Part shown: positions 61,779 through 64,000 of the stretch, in pieces
Numbering within the stretch: the stretch's first letter is position 1
How the letters are laid out: each line of letters opens with the position of its first letter
The notes under the pieces: generated by a model
What the model saw: the letters and a program-made list of their open reading frames with translations, nothing else
Database searches by the model: none
Told to the model about the DNA's origin: nothing
NCBI RefSeq assembly: GCF_003048405.1
Contig: NZ_PIQS01000001.1
Location: 558,001 to 622,000, forward strand
Reading direction: 5' to 3'
DNA: 64,000 bases
Source: Campylobacter concisus
GTDB lineage: Bacteria; Campylobacterota; Campylobacteria; Campylobacterales; Campylobacteraceae
Position numbers and translations under genes: made by a program

Positions 61779-62761
61779 TAAACTAGCTCTACACCTTTGC
61801 CATTTACTACTTCACCGATCACGTAGCCATCGCTACTAGCTAGGACAGCGTCAACGTTTTCTTTAGGCACAACTAATATCATGCCAACGCCCATGTTAAA
61901 GGTTCTCATCATCTCGCTATCTTCTACTTTTTGAGCGATGATTTTAAAAATTTCAGGCGTTTTTATAACGCTTTTTTGTACTTTTGCACCAAGTCCAGCA
62001 GGGAATACGCGAGGCAAGTTTTCAACTATGCCACCACCTGTTATATGCGCCATTGCTGTGATCTTGTCTTTTAAACTTAAAAAGTCGCTCACATAAATTC
62101 TTGTTGGCTCAAGAAGCACGTCGATGAGCGCTCTATCGCCCACTTTTTCGTCAAATTTTAGCCCAAGTTCGCTTACTACTTTTCTTGCAAGCGAAAAGCC
62201 ATTTGAGTGCAGGCCACTACTTGGAAGTGCAACTAAAACGTCACCATATTTTACAAATTTGCTCCTATCGATCTCATCAGACTCGGCGATACCAACGGCA
62301 AATCCAGCAAGATCAAAGTCACCTTTTTCATACATAGATGGCATCTCCGCTGTCTCACCGCCTATCAGTGCGCACTGCGCCTTTTTGCAGCCATTTGCGA
62401 TGCTTTTTACCACCTCTTTGGCACTCTCTATCTCAAGCTTTGCTGTCGCATAGTAATCTAGGAAAAAGAGTGGTGTAGCGAAGTTGCAGATGAGATCATT
62501 TACGCACATTGCGACTAGATCCTCGCCAACGCCGTCAAATTTTTTAGCGTCGATAGCTAGGCGAAGCTTCGTGCCAACGCCATCAGTCGCTCCCAAAATA
62601 GCTGGATTTTTATATCCGTTTGGTAGTCTGACTGCTCCTGAAAATGACCCAATGCCACCTATAACGTTTGGTGTTTGTGTAGATTTTACGAAAGGCTTTA
62701 TCGCCTCAACAAAGCTATTTCCAGCATCTATATCCACTCCAGCATCTTTATAGCTTATCAT
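61778..62761 (-). CDS. purM: Phosphoribosylformylglycinamidine cyclo-ligase PurM
   Basis: 327 residues. It makes aminoimidazole ribotide in purine synthesis. The start is typical (ISYKDAGVDIDAGNSFVEAI), then GATDGVGTKLRLA, VAMCVNDLICNFATPLFFLDY, GGETAEMPSMY, LPSSGLHSNGFSLARKV and AHITGGGIVENLPR. First gene of a three-gene minus-strand unit, divergent from coaE. Confidence 0.95.
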   Translation of the reverse strand: MISYKDAGVDIDAGNSFVEAIKPFVKSTQTPNVIGGIGSFSGAVRLPNGYKNPAILGATDGVGTKLRLAIDAKKFDGVGEDLVAMCVNDLICNFATPLFFLDYYATAKLEIESAKEVVKSIANGCKKAQCALIGGETAEMPSMYEKGDFDLAGFAVGIAESDEIDRSKFVKYGDVLVALPSSGLHSNGFSLARKVVSELGLKFDEKVGDRALIDVLLEPTRIYVSDFLSLKDKITAMAHITGGGIVENLPRVFPAGLGAKVQKSVIKTPEIFKIIAQKVEDSEMMRTFNMGVGMILVVPKENVDAVLASSDGYVIGEVVNGKGVELV

Positions 62762-62841
62762 CTTTGCCCTTTTTTGTAATTTTCTAAAACTTTAGCCAAA
62801 AGTTGCTAAAATTGTTATCAATTTTCAAAAATGGAGCGAGT

Positions 62842-63438
62842 TTGCAGAAATTTCCAAACGCTTATGTCATCACGGGCTCTATTGCTAGTGGCAAAAGCAC
62901 TGTTTTAAATTTGCTAAAAGAACGAGGTTTTAGCGTGATTGATGCTGACTTGATCGCTCATGAGCAGCTTGAAATTTGTAAATGTGAGATAGTTGAAGTT
63001 TTTGGAGAGCAAATTTTAGACGAAAGTGGTAAAATCGATCGTAAAAAGCTTGGCACGATCGTCTTTCGTGAGCCAAAAAAGTTAAAAATTTTAGAGCAAA
63101 TTTTACATCCAAAGATAAAGGAAGAAATTTTATCTCGCGCTACGAAGCTTGAGTGCTTGGGGCAGGTTTATTTTGTCGATATCCCTTTGTTTTTTGAAAA
63201 AGAGGATCGCTACGCTGAGTTTAAAAATGTTGCCGTGATTTACGCACCAAAAGAGCTTTTACTAAGCCGCTTAATGAACCGAAATGGTCTAAGTTTAGAG
63301 GATACAAAAGCTAGAGTGGAGCTTCAGATGGATATCGAGCAAAAGCGAGAAAAGGCAAATTTTGTTATAGACAACAGCGGTGATAAAGAAAATTTAGAGC
63401 AGGAACTAGAGAAATTTCTATGGCAAATTTATGGCTGA
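62842..63438 (+). CDS. coaE: Dephospho-CoA kinase CoaE
   Basis: 198 residues from a TTG at 62842, behind GGAG, giving LQKFPNAYVITGSIASGKST; the frame extends upstream to 62803 but that would overlap the purM promoter and add an untypical leader. P-loop GSIASGKST, the DADLIAHE motif and VDIPLFFE are present. It carries out the last step of coenzyme A synthesis. Confidence 0.92.
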   Translation: MQKFPNAYVITGSIASGKSTVLNLLKERGFSVIDADLIAHEQLEICKCEIVEVFGEQILDESGKIDRKKLGTIVFREPKKLKILEQILHPKIKEEILSRATKLECLGQVYFVDIPLFFEKEDRYAEFKNVAVIYAPKELLLSRLMNRNGLSLEDTKARVELQMDIEQKREKANFVIDNSGDKENLEQELEKFLWQIYG

Positions 63439-63485
63439 GCTTATATAAATTTGGCAAAAAGTAGAGCAATTTTAAAGGAAAAATA

Positions 63486-64000
63486 ATGCAAGTTTCAAAG
63501 TACAACGCTAGTGGCAACGATTTTGTAATATTTCATACATTTTTGAGCAAAGATAGAGGCGAGCTAGCAAGGCAAATTTGCAGCCGAACGAACAGCGTTG
63601 GAGCTGATGGGCTCATCGTACTTTTGCCTTACGAAAAGGGCGTGAAATGGGAGTTTTACAACAGCGATGGAAGTTACGCTGCGATGTGTGGCAATGGCTC
63701 GCGCGCGGCTGCTAGATATGCCTATCTAAATGGTCTTGTTAGTTCAAACGAATTTGCTCTGCTAACTGGCAGTGGCGAGGTGATGGCAAGCGTGAAAGAC
63801 GAGTGTGTCGAGGTTGTGCTAACAAGTCCAAAAATTTTAAGTGAGCCACTAAATGAAAACGGCAAAACTTGGTACTTTTACGATACTGGCGTGCCTCATC
63901 TTGTAAATTTCACGCAAAATTTAGATGAATTTGACGTCAAAGAGTGCAGGGCGCTTCGTCAAAAATACAATGCAAATGTAAATTTAGCCAAATTTGATGG
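63486..64000 (+). CDS. dapF: Diaminopimelate epimerase DapF, 3' end cut off by window edge
   Basis: The ATG at 63486 after AAAGGAAAAATA opens a frame to the window edge (171 codons visible). The start MQVSKYNASGNDFVIFHTF and the catalytic-cysteine motif AAMCGNGSRAAARYA identify DapF, which converts LL- to meso-diaminopimelate for peptidoglycan and lysine. A later GVPHLV block also fits. It follows coaE by 47 bp. Confidence 0.92.
   Translation, partial: MQVSKYNASGNDFVIFHTFLSKDRGELARQICSRTNSVGADGLIVLLPYEKGVKWEFYNSDGSYAAMCGNGSRAAARYAYLNGLVSSNEFALLTGSGEVMASVKDECVEVVLTSPKILSEPLNENGKTWYFYDTGVPHLVNFTQNLDEFDVKECRALRQKYNANVNLAKFD

Overview
The window looks like a Campylobacter chromosome of the C. 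concisus / C. rectus type. It has low-GC background genes, a dba-dsbI operon, an arylsulfate sulfotransferase (AssT/AstA) locus with its own DsbA/DsbB pair, a ClpV-less type VI secretion system (T6SS), and epsilonproteobacterial housekeeping genes (purM, coaE, dapF). Genus is a fairly safe inference; species is not settled from sequence alone.

Layout. (1) 1-11.4 kb: a dba-dsbI-propeller operon runs into a molybdopterin oxidoreductase operon (catalytic subunit, Fe-S subunit, TorD-like chaperone, NrfD/DmsC-like anchor). An orphan SF1-type helicase follows, then a second dba-dsbI-propeller operon in the opposite orientation. The membrane anchor gene and the second dsbI operon are clearly richer in GC than the genes around them. 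(2) 11.7-15.3 kb: an AAA/DUF4143-type ATPase, a 713-aa tyrosine recombinase and a 45-bp tRNA-Met 3' fragment, which together look like the end of an integrated element. (3) 15.7-19 kb: a frameshifted toxin-like gene, followed by an array of partial toxin tails alternating with paralogous three-helix membrane proteins that look like immunity genes. (4) 19-37.7 kb: a T6SS (tssJ-K-L-A, tssB-C-E-F-G, tssM-fha-hcp), three tandem exported immunity-like paralogues and a vgrG with an unusual N-terminal extension. No tssH/clpV or PAAR gene is present. (5) 37.9-51.7 kb: two roughly 1,380-residue LapA-like adhesins. They share a 586-bp 5' cassette covering promoter, operator and retention module with a TAAG protease site, and flank a GC-rich TonB-receptor/ABC iron or heme uptake operon. 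(6) 51.8-57.2 kb: a frameshifted metal-binding lipoprotein-like gene, AssT, a carboxymuconolactone-decarboxylase-like protein, DsbA and DsbB. (7) 57.2-60.3 kb: a two-component system and a third, stand-alone retention-module gene carrying the same TTGTAC-N4-GTACAA operator. (8) 60.3-64 kb: thiD-like, RDD protein, small hypothetical, purM, coaE and the 5' part of dapF.

How the parts work together. The Dsb proteins probably oxidise exported enzymes, with AssT the clearest client. The T6SS and the toxin/immunity array point to contact-dependent competition. The three retention-module genes form one small regulon by virtue of their shared palindrome, which suggests coordinated display of type I secreted, protease-releasable surface proteins. 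The most novel items are that regulon, the duplicated 5' cassette with its stand-alone retention module, and the toxin-tail/immunity array.
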